Notes under the pieces: generated by a model
Databases searched by the model: none
Seen by the model: the letters and a program-made list of their open reading frames with translations, nothing else
What the model was told of the DNA's origin: nothing
Program-made: the position numbers and the translations under genes
DNA from: a bacterium
GTDB taxonomy: Bacteria > CAIWAD01
Assembly: GCA_030685015.1 (NCBI GenBank)
Contig: JAUXWS010000032.1
Span: 1 to 20,119, forward strand
Direction of reading: 5' to 3'
Length of the DNA: 20,119 nucleotides
In this document: positions 7,242 through 15,569 of the stretch, piece by piece
How positions within the stretch are numbered: the stretch's first letter is position 1
Layout of the letters: the number at the start of each line of letters is the position of its first letter

Positions 7242-7356
7242 GGTTCATCCTTTCGCTGGGTCCGCGCGCGGGCGGGCTTCCGCTGCCGCCGCCGGGAGCC
7301 GCACAAAGGGCCGCGGACTACCGTGGGTGACAGGTTCAGGGTGTCTGACGGAATGC

Positions 7357-7383
7357 GGCCGGGGCATGAAAGCACGCCCGGCC
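7357..7383. terminator. Hairpin between Cys-rich gene and TonB receptor gene
   Basis: Eleven bases after the stop of the Cys-rich gene (minus strand), GGCC-GGGCGT pairs with ATGCCC-GGCC around a small loop, with one bulged C. It sits in the 152-base gap before the TonB receptor. It could terminate most transcripts of the first gene or act as an attenuator setting the ratio of the two proteins. There is no U-tract. Confidence 0.45.
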
Positions 7384-7393
7384 GGCGAAAGGA

Positions 7394-7894
7394 TCAGGTC
7401 TTGGGCGGCTGTTCGGGCGGGGCCAAGCCGCCGTCGCGCACGTGGTCTTGGCCGCGGTGGCCAATGATGCTCCAGGCCAGCGGAAGCGGCAGGCTGGTCG
7501 CCACGGGCAGCCATGCCACGCCGCCGGGCGTGGCGCGGTAGCAGGCGCACTTGGAACCGGAGGAATCACAGCAGCTGTCATCGTGGTCCGTGCCGGCGGG
7601 AGCATCCTCCTGGGGGGCCGCCGGCCCGCGGCACGAGGAGGCGGTGGACGGACTCCGGCACTCGGTCGGCCCCCCGCCCTCCGCCTCCCCGGCAAGCGCG
7701 GGGGCGGAGCTTGTGCAGCAGCAGGCGCAGGATCCCGAGATGTGCAAATCCTGGAGGACATCGACGGTTGGGCGGGCCTGGGCCTGCAGCAACAAGAGGT
7801 AGGGCAGGACGAGGACGAAGGCCAAGCGGGCGCGCCACTCCCCTTGACGCCGTTGGCGGCGCGGCTGGAAGGACGACCGGTTCCGCTCGCTCAT
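7394..7894 (-). CDS. Cys-rich exported protein, possible metal-binding
   Basis: A 166-residue protein. The start at 7894 is preferred because an Arg-rich n-region leads straight into a hydrophobic stretch (LAFVLVLPYLLLL, residues 24-36) and a possible AQA40 cleavage site. Longer starts would add a polar tail before it, and the SD (GGAAAGAGG) fits 7894. The mature part has ten cysteines, clustered as CACCC (residues 56-60), two single ones, then DDSCC and KCAC, with adjacent Asp and His residues. Such clusters suggest binding of copper, zinc or another thiophilic metal in the periplasm. No named family was recognised. A weakly hydrophobic segment (VAWLPVATSLPLPLAW) near the C-terminus could touch the membrane. 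It lies upstream of and co-directional with the TonB receptor, so the two may be one uptake or sensing unit. Confidence 0.65.
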   Translation of the reverse strand: MSERNRSSFQPRRQRRQGEWRARLAFVLVLPYLLLLQAQARPTVDVLQDLHISGSCACCCTSSAPALAGEAEGGGPTECRSPSTASSCRGPAAPQEDAPAGTDHDDSCCDSSGSKCACYRATPGGVAWLPVATSLPLPLAWSIIGHRGQDHVRDGGLAPPEQPPKT

Positions 7895-7988
7895 GAGCCT
7901 CTTTCCTGAACTAGTCCTGACGGGGTGGGAAGCAAGCACACTTGCGCGAACTAATCAAGTCCGGGCTTGCCTCCCACGCTCGGGGCGG

Positions 7989-8435
7989 TCACTCCTCGCC
8001 CAGGGCGGCCAGATCCGCCAGATCCTGCAGCCGGCCTGTCGCCCGTTTGTTCGCCAGGTATTGGTCCCGTCCAAGAAAATGGACCGGTATTCCGCCCAGC
8101 TGCCCCGTCGACCTGCCGGCAAAGGCCTCGGACCACGTGACGCCAGTAATGGAGGTCAGCAGGTCCACGCGGGCCGGCACCCTCCCCAGTTGCACAACCT
8201 GGTCCAGCCTGGTGAAATCCTCCCAGGTCAAGCCCAGCCCGCCGAAGCCGAACTCCGTCAGGGCCTCCATCACGCGATGGGCGTTCTCCGGGGTCGGGTT
8301 GACCAGAAGATCGATGTCACCCGTGTTGCGCGGGCAGCCGTGCAGCGCCAAGGCATAGGCGCCCACCACGATGAACTCAACCTGGTGCGAGCGGAACAAC
8401 CCGAGCAACTCGAGCCAATCGGATGTCAGGTCCAT
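7989..8435 (-). CDS. Nucleotidyltransferase-fold protein, putative toxin-like partner
   Basis: A 148-residue protein with the start at 8435 supported by GGAGGG six bases upstream. Residues 21-45 read FIVVGAYALALHGCPRNTGDIDLLV, with the G-x-x-A-L and D-x-D (Asp40, Asp42) signatures of the polymerase-beta/AbiEii-like nucleotidyltransferase fold. The rest (DLLTSITGV, LGRDQYLANKRATGRLQDLADL) matches the C-terminal part of the same small stand-alone family. Such proteins usually sit beside a ~60-80-residue partner. Here the partner gene at 8377-8547 overlaps its 5' end by 59 bases, as is common for this pair. Some relatives modify tRNA or proteins as toxins, but activity and target are unproven here. 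The pair follows the transporter genes on the same strand and may be transcribed with them. Confidence 0.82.
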   Translation of the reverse strand: MDLTSDWLELLGLFRSHQVEFIVVGAYALALHGCPRNTGDIDLLVNPTPENAHRVMEALTEFGFGGLGLTWEDFTRLDQVVQLGRVPARVDLLTSITGVTWSEAFAGRSTGQLGGIPVHFLGRDQYLANKRATGRLQDLADLAALGEE

Positions 8436-8547
8436 GGAATTCCCTCCGCAGACGCTCCACTTCGGCCAGCCGCTCCTCGGGCGGGCGGCCCAGCCACCAC
8501 GCCCGGTCCCGGGCCCGGTCCTCGTCCCCCAGGCGGCGGATGGTCAC
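8377..8547 (-). CDS. Small partner of nucleotidyltransferase, antitoxin-like
   Basis: A 56-residue protein from GTG 8547, chosen because GGAG lies six bases upstream. An in-frame GTG at 8559 is possible. The sequence VTIRRLGDEDRARDRAWWLG leads into RPPEERLAEVERLRREF and ends in RLARVARVVPLAPG. A tryptophan or tyrosine before a PEERL helix, then ELRR and a final R-x-x-RV-x-RV, is the usual pattern of the small gene that precedes nucleotidyltransferases of the neighbouring type. It starts 14 bases after the ATPase stop at 8562 and overlaps the nucleotidyltransferase gene. It may neutralise or position its partner; this is known only by analogy. It is easily missed because of its length and GTG start. 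Confidence 0.65.
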   Translation of the reverse strand: MTIRRLGDEDRARDRAWWLGRPPEERLAEVERLRREFHGPDIRLARVARVVPLAPG

Positions 8548-8561
8548 GCAGCGCTCCACGA

Positions 8562-9593
8562 CTAATCCACGTAGGGGCAGGCCACCTGGCGGCCGTCGGC
8601 CAGGGTGCGGTACTCGGGCACGTCCCGGGCGCACTCCGGCCTCGCCACCGGGCAGCGGGTGCGGAAGGCGCAGCCGCTGGGTTTGGCGATGGGGTTGGGC
8701 ACGTCGCCCTGCAGCAACTTGCGGTCCTTGGTCTTGACGCGGTCCGGGTCGGGCAGGGGTACCGCCTCGAGCAGGGCCTTGGTGTAGGGATGCTTGGGAT
8801 TGCGGTAGATGTCCTGCGCCTTGCCCAGCTCCACCATGCAGCCCAGGTACATGACGGCGATGCGGTCGCTGATGTGCTCCACCACGGAAAGGTCGTGGGC
8901 GATGAAGATGTAGGTGAGGCTGAACTCCTCCTGCAGGTCCTGCAGGAGGTTGATGACCTGGGCCTGGATCGAGACGTCCAGGGCGCTGACCGGCTCGTCG
9001 GCCACGATCAGCTGCGGATTGGTGGCCAGGGCGCGGGCGAAGCCCACGCGCTGGCGCTGGCCGCCGGAGAACTCATGAGGGTAGCGGTAGGCCTGCTCCC
9101 GCGAGAGGCCCACTTTCTCCAGCAGCCAGAAGACGCGCTCGTCCACATCGGAGGTCTTCATGTCCGGCTGCGTGATCTGGAGCGGTTCGGCGATGATGTC
9201 CCGCACCAGCATGCGCGGGTTGAGGCTGGAGAAGGGATCCTGGAAGATCATCTGGATGTCGCTCCGGTACTTGCGCATGCCCTTGCGCTTGAGCGACGCG
9301 AAATCCACCCAGCCGTCGGCGTGATGGTTGTAGAGGATCTTGCCGTAGACCTCCACGTCCGGCGAACCGGAGTGAAGAATGTTGACGATGGCGCGGCCCA
9401 CCGTCGTCTTGCCGCAGCCGGACTCGCCCACCAGCCCCAGGGTCTCGCCCCGCTTCAGCTCGAAGCTCACGCCGTCGACCGCCTTCACCTCCGCCACTTT
9501 GCGCAGCATGAGGCCGCCATGGATGGGGAAATGGACGCGCAGATCCTCCAGCTTCAGCAGCAATTGCTTGTCCGGGGCCATCGACGTGCTCAT
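8562..9593 (-). CDS. Oligopeptide ABC transporter ATPase (OppF/DppF type)
   Basis: A 343-residue cytoplasmic ATPase. Walker A is GESGCGKT (residues 56-63), the signature is FSGGQRQRV, Walker B with the D-loop reads [12 protein letters not shown], and the H-loop is in [12 protein letters not shown]. The C-terminal oligopeptide-type extension is present ([11 protein letters not shown]...C...VACPYVD), with the cysteines typical of Opp/Dpp ATPases. Together with the OppD-type ATPase it would form the heterodimer that powers peptide import. Its ATG overlaps the stop of that gene by four bases (ATGA), a sign of translational coupling. YejF of enterobacteria fuses the two ATPases, whereas here they are separate genes. 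Confidence 0.94.
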   Translation of the reverse strand: MSTSMAPDKQLLLKLEDLRVHFPIHGGLMLRKVAEVKAVDGVSFELKRGETLGLVGESGCGKTTVGRAIVNILHSGSPDVEVYGKILYNHHADGWVDFASLKRKGMRKYRSDIQMIFQDPFSSLNPRMLVRDIIAEPLQITQPDMKTSDVDERVFWLLEKVGLSREQAYRYPHEFSGGQRQRVGFARALATNPQLIVADEPVSALDVSIQAQVINLLQDLQEEFSLTYIFIAHDLSVVEHISDRIAVMYLGCMVELGKAQDIYRNPKHPYTKALLEAVPLPDPDRVKTKDRKLLQGDVPNPIAKPSGCAFRTRCPVARPECARDVPEYRTLADGRQVACPYVD

Positions 9594-10627
9594 GCGGTCT
9601 CTCCACGCATCTTGGGGTCATTGGAGTATAGGTGGCAGCGCACCTGGTGGCCCGGGGCCAGCTCCACGATGTCGGGCACGATCGTTTCGCAGTGGGGCAT
9701 CACGTTGTCGCAGCGGGTGCAGAATCGGCAGCCCACCGGCATGTCCAGCATGGAGGGCACCACGCCGCGGATGGTCTGCAGCCGGGATTTCTTCTCCTTG
9801 TCCGGGCGGGGCAGGCTGCCCAGCAGGCCGCTGGTGTAGGGGTGGGCCGGCGTGTTGAAGAGGACCTGGCTGCTCGCCACCTCCTGGATGTGTCCGCCAT
9901 ACATGACGATGACCCGCTCGCAGGTCTCGGCCACCACCGCCAGGTCGTGGGTGATGAGCACGATGCTGGCCTCCTGGCGCTTCTCCTTCATCTGCAGCAT
10001 GAGCTGGAGGATTTGGGCCTGGATGGTGACGTCCAGCGCGGTGGTGGGCTCGTCGGCGATGAGCAGGGCCGGGTTGCAGACCAGGGCCATGGCGATCATG
10101 ACCCGCTGCCGCATGCCGCCGCTGAACTGGTGCGGGTAGTCCTTCATCCGCTTCTCGGGCGCCGGGATGCCCACCAGCTTGAGCATGTCCACGCCCAGGT
10201 CGAAGGCTTCCTTCTTCGAGATGTCGCGATGGTAGCGCACGGCCTCCGTCATCTGCATGCCGATCGTGAAGACCGGGTTGAGGCTGGTCATGGGCTCCTG
10301 GAAGATCATGCCGATGTCCTGGCCGCGGAAGGCGCGCATCTCCTCGTAAGAAAGCTTGAGCAGGTCGATGGCGCGGCCGTTCTTGTGGTAGAGGATCTCC
10401 CCGCCCACGATGCGGCCGGGCGGGTCCGGGATGAGCCGATTGATGGACAGGCAGGTGACGGATTTGCCGCTGCCCGACTCCCCGACGATGCCCAGCACCT
10501 CTCCCCGGCGGATCTCGAAGCTGACGCCGTCCACGGCCCGCACCGTGCCCGCCTCCGTGTAGAAGTGGGTCTGCAGGTTGCGGATCTCGAAGAGCACCTC
10601 GGGTGCGGCGTGCTCGGTTGCACTCAT
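9590..10627 (-). CDS. Oligopeptide ABC transporter ATPase (OppD/DppD type)
   Basis: A 345-residue ATPase with start at 10627 behind AAGGAG. Walker A is GESGSGKS (residues 49-56), the Q-loop region is [12 protein letters not shown], the signature is FSGGMRQRV, and Walker B is [12 protein letters not shown]. The H-loop histidine lies in [11 protein letters not shown]. The C-terminal oligopeptide domain has five cysteines, in [13 protein letters not shown] and VRC, which in Opp/Dpp ATPases can hold an iron-sulfur cluster; that is family knowledge and not shown here. It is followed by the OppF-type ATPase with a four-base overlap and lies 55 bases after the second permease gene. Confidence 0.94.
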   Translation of the reverse strand: MSATEHAAPEVLFEIRNLQTHFYTEAGTVRAVDGVSFEIRRGEVLGIVGESGSGKSVTCLSINRLIPDPPGRIVGGEILYHKNGRAIDLLKLSYEEMRAFRGQDIGMIFQEPMTSLNPVFTIGMQMTEAVRYHRDISKKEAFDLGVDMLKLVGIPAPEKRMKDYPHQFSGGMRQRVMIAMALVCNPALLIADEPTTALDVTIQAQILQLMLQMKEKRQEASIVLITHDLAVVAETCERVIVMYGGHIQEVASSQVLFNTPAHPYTSGLLGSLPRPDKEKKSRLQTIRGVVPSMLDMPVGCRFCTRCDNVMPHCETIVPDIVELAPGHQVRCHLYSNDPKMRGETA

Positions 10628-10682
10628 GTCGTCGACTCCTTGCGAGGTTCTGCCAACACTCCGGCCGTGACGGGTCCAGCCC

Positions 10683-11744
10683 TCACCGCAGCCGCGAATA
10701 GACCTTGGGATCGAAGGCCTCGCGGATCCCCTCCCCGATGAAGACCACCAGCAGCAGCGTGATGAAGAGCGCGCTGAGCGGCGCCAGCACCAGCCACCAA
10801 TCGGTGATGTTGGCCATGCCCACCTTCACCATGTTGCCCCAGGAGGGTTCCTCGGGCGGCAGGCCGAAGCCCAGGAAGTCCAGCGTCACCAGCGAACCGA
10901 TGTAGCCCACCACGGCGAAGGGGCCGAAACTGATGATGGGCGTCAGGCTGTTGGGCAGGATGTGCTTGAATATGACGCGCCGGTCGCTGGAGCCCATGGA
11001 AATGGCGGCCTGGACGTAGTCCTTGGTCTTCTCCCGGTAGAACTCGCCGCGCACGTAGTAGGTCAGGCCCATCCACCCCCACATCACCATGAGCAGCACC
11101 AGGAGGGCGAAGCTGGGCTTCACCAGCGAGACGATGATCATGATCATGTAGAGGAAGGGCACGGCGCTCCATAGTTCGACGAAGCGCTGCACAAGGATGT
11201 CGAAGAGGCCGCCGTAGTAGCCCAGCAATCCGCCGATGCTCATGCCGATCAAATAGGAAAAGGCCGTCACGATGAGGGCGAAGCTGATGGACACGCGGTA
11301 GCCGTAAAGCAGGCGGGACAGCACGTCGCGGGCGCGGTCGTCCGTGCCCAGCCAGTGCCCGCGGCCGGGGGCGTGGGGCGGCGTGCCGGGCAGATCGAGC
11401 AGGCTTTCCTTGGGGCCATAGGGATAGAGCGGCATGATGACGAAGTCGCCCTTGCCCTCCTCCTTGTACTGCTCCTGCAGCAGGCGGTAGTTGGGATCCC
11501 CGATGCGCGCCTGGCCCAGTTGCTCGGCGGCGATGTAGTTGCTGAGCAAGGGGAAGTAATAGTCGCCGTCATGGCGCACCACCAAGGCCTGGTTGCCCAC
11601 CGCCAACGGCAGCAGGAAGGAGAGGAGGTAGGTGCTGAAGAAGATGTAGAGCGAGATATAGCCGCGCTTCATCGACTTGAACTTCCGCCAGCGCTTGGCC
11701 AGCAGGGAGGTGCCTTTGACGAGTTGGTCTTTTCCTGCCATCAT
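10683..11744 (-). CDS. Peptide ABC transporter permease (YejE/OppC type)
   Basis: A 353-residue inner-membrane permease. Two adjacent ATGs (11744 and 11741) follow GGAG. Spacing favours the second slightly, so the protein may be one residue shorter. The N-terminus has [12 protein letters not shown] and, after the first membrane segment, [13 protein letters not shown]. That N-terminal extension with a Tyr-Phe-Pro segment is characteristic of YejE, the partner of YejB in peptide and microcin C uptake, and unlike short OppC proteins. A periplasmic loop with [13 protein letters not shown] follows, then five further membrane segments with the EAA loop ([20 protein letters not shown]) that contacts the ATPases. 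It is 15 bases downstream of the first permease gene. Confidence 0.92.
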   Translation of the reverse strand: MMAGKDQLVKGTSLLAKRWRKFKSMKRGYISLYIFFSTYLLSFLLPLAVGNQALVVRHDGDYYFPLLSNYIAAEQLGQARIGDPNYRLLQEQYKEEGKGDFVIMPLYPYGPKESLLDLPGTPPHAPGRGHWLGTDDRARDVLSRLLYGYRVSISFALIVTAFSYLIGMSIGGLLGYYGGLFDILVQRFVELWSAVPFLYMIMIIVSLVKPSFALLVLLMVMWGWMGLTYYVRGEFYREKTKDYVQAAISMGSSDRRVIFKHILPNSLTPIISFGPFAVVGYIGSLVTLDFLGFGLPPEEPSWGNMVKVGMANITDWWLVLAPLSALFITLLLVVFIGEGIREAFDPKVYSRLR

Positions 11745-11759
11745 GTTGCTCCTGGTCGC

Positions 11760-13259
11760 CTACTTGAAGCGGATGCGCGGATCGATCGCGGCGTAGATCA
11801 TGTCGGACAGGATGTTGCCCATCAGGCCGATCACGGCTCCGATGACGAGCGAGGCCAGCACCACCGGATAGTCGCGATGGATGAGGCTGTTGAAGCCCAG
11901 GAGGCCGAAGCCGTCGATGTTGAACACCTTCTCGATCAGATAGCTGCCCGCGAAGATGAAGCTGATGAGGTGGCCCAGGCCCGTCGCCAGCGGGATGAGG
12001 CTGTTGCGCAGGGCGTGCAGGAAGACGACGCGCCGCTCGGACAGCCCCTTGGCGAAGGCCGTGCGCACATAGTCGCTGCTCAGGTTCTCCATCAGACTGT
12101 TCTTCATGAGGATGGTCATGCGGGCGAAGGAGGCGATCTCCCAGGCGATGATGGGCAGGATGGTGTGGTGGACCTGGTCCCAGATCTTGTCCCACCAGTT
12201 CATGAATTCCCAGTCCTCGCTGCGGAAGCCACCCAGCGGGAAGACGTCCCAGAAGGAGCCGCCGCCCAGCAGCACCAGCAGCACGGCGCCCAGCGCCCAG
12301 CCGGGGATGGAGTAGCCGATGAAGACGATCACCGAGCTGGCCGTGTCGAAGGTGCTGCCATGCTTGACGGCCTTCCACACGCCCAGCGGAATGCACACGC
12401 TGTAGACAAGGATGAGGCCGATGGCGCCGAAATAGATGGACACGGGGAACTTGGTCTTCATCACCTCCCAGACCGGCCGGCTGTAGCGGTGGGACTTGCC
12501 CAGGTCCAGCTGGAAGATGCGGACCAGCCAGGCGCCATAGCGGCCGTAGCTGAAGGTCTTCCACACCTTGGCGTAGACGGGTGTCCCCTTCGCTTCGTTG
12601 GCGGCGGCCCACTGCTCCACCTGCGCCAGCTTGGTGCCCAGATCCTGGCTGGTCCAGACCGGCAGGTTGAGCCGCTTGACGAGCAGGTCGATCGCCTTCT
12701 CGCGCTGATCCTCGGTGTAGCGCGTGGTGCCGTCCAGGGCCACCTCGAGCAGGGCCGGCACGGCGATCTCGGCGCAGGCGATGACGTTGGAGCGCATGCG
12801 GTCGACCTGGTCGCGCAAGCCCTTGATCTCCTCCCGCAGAAGGCTGATCTGGGCGCGGACGGGCGTGGTGTCCTCCCCATCGCGGACCCGCTCCAGGAGG
12901 GCAGCCAGAGTGGCCGTGCGCTCGGCGATCACCTGCTCGTGGGTGAGGGCCTCCATGTAGCGGTCGACGTGCTTCTGGGGATTCCAGATGCGAAAGTTGA
13001 GGATGACCGGCTTGTCGTACCCGTAATAGGCCTTCATCTCCTCCAGGGCCTCGGCCGGGATCGAGGACCCGCCGGCAGCCACATCGCTGCTGGAGCCAGC
13101 GCCGGCCTCGCCCATCTGGCTCATGCCCATCTTGAGGGCGATGATCTCCTGCTCCAGGGGCCCGCCCGGCACGAACTGGATGATCGTGAAGGCGATGAGG
13201 GTGATGCCGATGAAAGTGGGAAAGGCCAGCAGGAAGCGGCGAATGAAGTAGGTGGTCAT
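11760..13259 (-). CDS. Peptide ABC transporter permease (YejB/OppB type) with large periplasmic insertion
   Basis: A 499-residue permease behind AGGAAG; usual YejB/OppB length is about 310-370. Residues 1-31 are the standard first membrane segment ending FVPGGP, and 67-92 (AEALEEMKAYYGYDKPV) the usual following loop. Residues ~92-242, a charged helical segment with likely coiled coil (LLREEIKGLRDQVDRM, 139-155), separate that loop from GAWLVRIFQLDLGKSHRYSRPV, where the family sequence resumes. The EAA loop (SSDYVRTAFAKGLSERRVV) and five more membrane segments follow, ending YAAIDPRIRFK. The insertion lies on the periplasmic side and could contact the binding lipoprotein. No frameshift is involved. 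The gene follows the binding-protein gene across a 70-base spacer that holds a strong hairpin. Confidence 0.92.
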   Translation of the reverse strand: MTTYFIRRFLLAFPTFIGITLIAFTIIQFVPGGPLEQEIIALKMGMSQMGEAGAGSSSDVAAGGSSIPAEALEEMKAYYGYDKPVILNFRIWNPQKHVDRYMEALTHEQVIAERTATLAALLERVRDGEDTTPVRAQISLLREEIKGLRDQVDRMRSNVIACAEIAVPALLEVALDGTTRYTEDQREKAIDLLVKRLNLPVWTSQDLGTKLAQVEQWAAANEAKGTPVYAKVWKTFSYGRYGAWLVRIFQLDLGKSHRYSRPVWEVMKTKFPVSIYFGAIGLILVYSVCIPLGVWKAVKHGSTFDTASSVIVFIGYSIPGWALGAVLLVLLGGGSFWDVFPLGGFRSEDWEFMNWWDKIWDQVHHTILPIIAWEIASFARMTILMKNSLMENLSSDYVRTAFAKGLSERRVVFLHALRNSLIPLATGLGHLISFIFAGSYLIEKVFNIDGFGLLGFNSLIHRDYPVVLASLVIGAVIGLMGNILSDMIYAAIDPRIRFK

Positions 13260-13291
13260 GGGACCTTCCTGATTGTCCTGCGGGGATGGAC

Positions 13292-13319
13292 GGCCCCGCC
13301 GGCCGCGGCCGGCGGGGCC
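13292..13319. promoter_or_regulatory. Intercistronic 28-bp perfect palindrome
   Basis: GGCCCCGCCGGCCG and its exact reverse complement are adjacent, making a 28-bp perfect palindrome of G and C only. It lies 10 bases after the binding-protein stop and 32 bases before the permease start. As RNA it gives a 12-bp stem with a four-base loop. With no U-tract, it is better placed as a processing or 3'-end stabilising hairpin that keeps binding-protein mRNA more abundant than permease mRNA, as in the malE-malF arrangement. That role is inferred. Confidence 0.65.
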
Positions 13320-13329
13320 CTCGTGTGGT

Positions 13330-15324
13330 CTAGCGGGTGAGGGTAGCCGGGTCGTAACCCTTCCAATAATCGATCTCGACCTCTTCGATTGGCATGGCTT
13401 CGTCCTTCTTGATGGCCTTCACCAGAGCCCTGTGCTTCTCCTGGTCATACCACCACAGGCCGACGAGGGAACGCCAGTCGCCGGTGCGGGAAAGGCCCCA
13501 TTCGGGCATGCCGAACTTGTTCCAGTAGCCCAGGCGGGTGAAGGGCCCGTACCAGCCCAGGGCGTACTGGTAGCTCTCCATCAGGAGCTTGTCCGTGCGG
13601 CGGATGAGCTTGATGCGCTCGGTCTGTTCGAAGGTCTTGTTGTAGACTTCGCAGATGCTGTCCAGTTCCTGGCTCTTGAAGCCGGCCAGGTTGTTGGTGT
13701 TGGGCACGTCGGCCATGTCGGACTTGAAGGACGACTCGGGGTTGGGGAAGTAGAGGCCGCCCCAGTTCTGCCAGTGGATCTTGAACTTGCGGTCCATCAC
13801 CATCTGGAACTGGGTGGCACCGGTGGTGGGCTTCAGGTTCAGCTTGATGCCGGCCTGCTTGTAGTCTTCCTGGATGACCGTGATGATGCGCTCCCAGGTG
13901 GGGCTCTCGTCGATCATGAGATCCAACTCGAGCAGCTGGCCGCGGGAGTTGGTGAGGTAGCCCTGGGAGTTGCGCTCGGAGTAGCCTGCCTCGGCCAGCA
14001 GGCGCAGGGCCGTGTCCGGGTCGTACTTGATCTTCTCATTGTCAGGGTTCTCGTAGACGCTGCCTGGGTAATAGCTGTGGATGGGCAGGTATTCGTTGTA
14101 GAAGAGCTTGTCGATCAGCTTCTCGCGGTTGAGCAGGTAGGCGAAGGCGCGGCGGATGCGGATGTCGTTGAAGGGTTCCTCGCGCATGTTGAAAGCAAAG
14201 CCGCTGGTGCCGTTGGGACTCTGGGTGAAGATCTTCTTGCGCTGGATCCAGCCCTTGCCCAGCTGGTCGATCTGGTCGGGCAGGAACTCCTTCACCCAGT
14301 ACTTGGCCTGACCCACCACGTAGATGTCCAGCTCGCCCTTCTTGAACATCTCGCGCTGCAAGGTCTCGTCCTGGACGATGCGGAACTTCACCTTGTAGAA
14401 GTTGCTGCCGCCCTTGCCGGCGGGATTGTCCTTGTCCCAGTAGTTGTTGATGCGCGTCATGGTCAGGCTGTTGCCCTGGCTGATGTCCTCGTCGCGCAGC
14501 AGGTAGGCGCCGGAACCGGGCATGGTCTGGTTCTGGAAGCGCTCCATGTACTCCTTGCCCGTGATGTTCCCGATGATGTGGGCCGGGTAGATGGTCATGG
14601 AGGCGCCGAAGTAGAGGAAATGGCGCCAGTTGAGATCCTTGGTGGAGGTGCGGACCAGATAGGGGCTGAGGATCTCTGGTTCGCTGTATTGGCGGTAGAG
14701 CACGCCGTTGTAGGGCTGCAGCAGACCGTCGTCCACCATCAGCTTCCAGGTGGCCAGCACGTCGTCGGCCGTGAAGCGGTGGCCGGTCTGCCAGCGGGCG
14801 TTGGGATTGAGGCGGAAGGTGAAGGTCTGGCCGCCGCCCGGGTTGTCCTCCACTTTCCAATGGCTGGCCAGGCTGGGGATGAATTCGTCCGTCCAGTTGT
14901 CCAGGCTCATCATGGACTCGTACATCATGCCCGAAACGAGGGCCATGAAGGTGGTGTTGGCGTCCTTGCCCTCGCTGCGCAGGGTGGCCGGGAACTCGGC
15001 GAGGGGGATGCGAAGCATGCCGCCGGGCACGCCGCGGGGATCGGCCATCGACTTGTAGGTCGTGTTGGTCTGGAAGCCCAGGCCGGCGGATATCTCGTCG
15101 AAGCCCTGGCCGCCCAGCTCGGCGGGCACGTCCGGCAGGGCGCCGGCCGGATTGTTCTGCGTTTCAAAGCCCTTGGACGCCCAATAATCATTGGAATTGA
15201 CGCCTTCCTCGGGGTCCATCACCGGCCCGGTGTCGAAGCGGGACGTGCCGCCTCCACAACCCGTCATCAGACCAAGCGAGAAGAGGCAGACCGTGAAAAG
15301 CTGGGCGGTTTGGCCGGGCTTCAT
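13330..15324 (-). CDS. Peptide-binding lipoprotein of ABC transporter (SBP family 5, YejA/OppA type)
   Basis: A 664-residue solute-binding protein. The start at 15324 is chosen because AGGAGG lies four to five bases upstream and the product begins with a lipoprotein signal (hydrophobic residues 9-20, MTGC with Cys23 lipidated). The SBP_bac_5 fold is clear: FTFRLNPNARWQTGHRFTADD early, DIRIRRAFAYLLNREKLIDKLF in the middle, and YDPDTALRLLAEAGY followed by IQEDYKQAGIKL. The length exceeds typical OppA (~540) and is nearer YejA-type proteins (~600). It delivers peptides to the two permeases encoded downstream. It is the first gene of the transporter unit, with 245 bases between it and the preceding lipoprotein gene. 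Confidence 0.93.
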   Translation of the reverse strand: MKPGQTAQLFTVCLFSLGLMTGCGGGTSRFDTGPVMDPEEGVNSNDYWASKGFETQNNPAGALPDVPAELGGQGFDEISAGLGFQTNTTYKSMADPRGVPGGMLRIPLAEFPATLRSEGKDANTTFMALVSGMMYESMMSLDNWTDEFIPSLASHWKVEDNPGGGQTFTFRLNPNARWQTGHRFTADDVLATWKLMVDDGLLQPYNGVLYRQYSEPEILSPYLVRTSTKDLNWRHFLYFGASMTIYPAHIIGNITGKEYMERFQNQTMPGSGAYLLRDEDISQGNSLTMTRINNYWDKDNPAGKGGSNFYKVKFRIVQDETLQREMFKKGELDIYVVGQAKYWVKEFLPDQIDQLGKGWIQRKKIFTQSPNGTSGFAFNMREEPFNDIRIRRAFAYLLNREKLIDKLFYNEYLPIHSYYPGSVYENPDNEKIKYDPDTALRLLAEAGYSERNSQGYLTNSRGQLLELDLMIDESPTWERIITVIQEDYKQAGIKLNLKPTTGATQFQMVMDRKFKIHWQNWGGLYFPNPESSFKSDMADVPNTNNLAGFKSQELDSICEVYNKTFEQTERIKLIRRTDKLLMESYQYALGWYGPFTRLGYWNKFGMPEWGLSRTGDWRSLVGLWWYDQEKHRALVKAIKKDEAMPIEEVEIDYWKGYDPATLTR

Positions 15325-15356
15325 GATTCCTCCTGTTTCCACATGCGCCATGCCGG

Positions 15357-15385
15357 TTGTGGTCAACCAGGCGAGGCCTTGTCAA
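15357..15385 (-). promoter_or_regulatory. Possible promoter of peptide transporter operon
   Basis: A perfect TTGACA (15385-15380, minus strand) lies 55 bases before the ATG of the binding-protein gene. The hexamer 17 bases downstream is CCACAA, a poor -10. Either the promoter needs an activator or the -35 match is chance. I see no better candidate in 15325-15569, which otherwise holds nothing recognisable. Confidence 0.3.
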
Positions 15386-15569
15386 AATGTTGCCCGCGCG
15401 AGCCACAAGGCAACAGGTTAAGTTGCAAACATACCAGTCACCCACCCTACTTCCAACGAAGCTGGGCTTGGGTGCAAGAAGCGGGCCGGATTTGGGAGCG
15501 TTTCCATGCCCGTGCCCGGGCCGACTTGCAGGTCATGCCACCAAGCGTACGGGCGCGCGGCACGCATGT

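Noticed and set aside
7242-7393. Possible cobalamin riboswitch before the TonB receptor gene
   Set aside because: GC-rich stems and a GGAAGCC-like string are present, but the conserved core (GCCACTG and the GGTGAAAATCC-like part) is absent.
7893-9839. 648-codon plus-strand frame over the nucleotidyltransferase and ATPase genes
   Set aside because: It is opposite clear Walker motifs and has His/Gln/Val-rich antisense composition.
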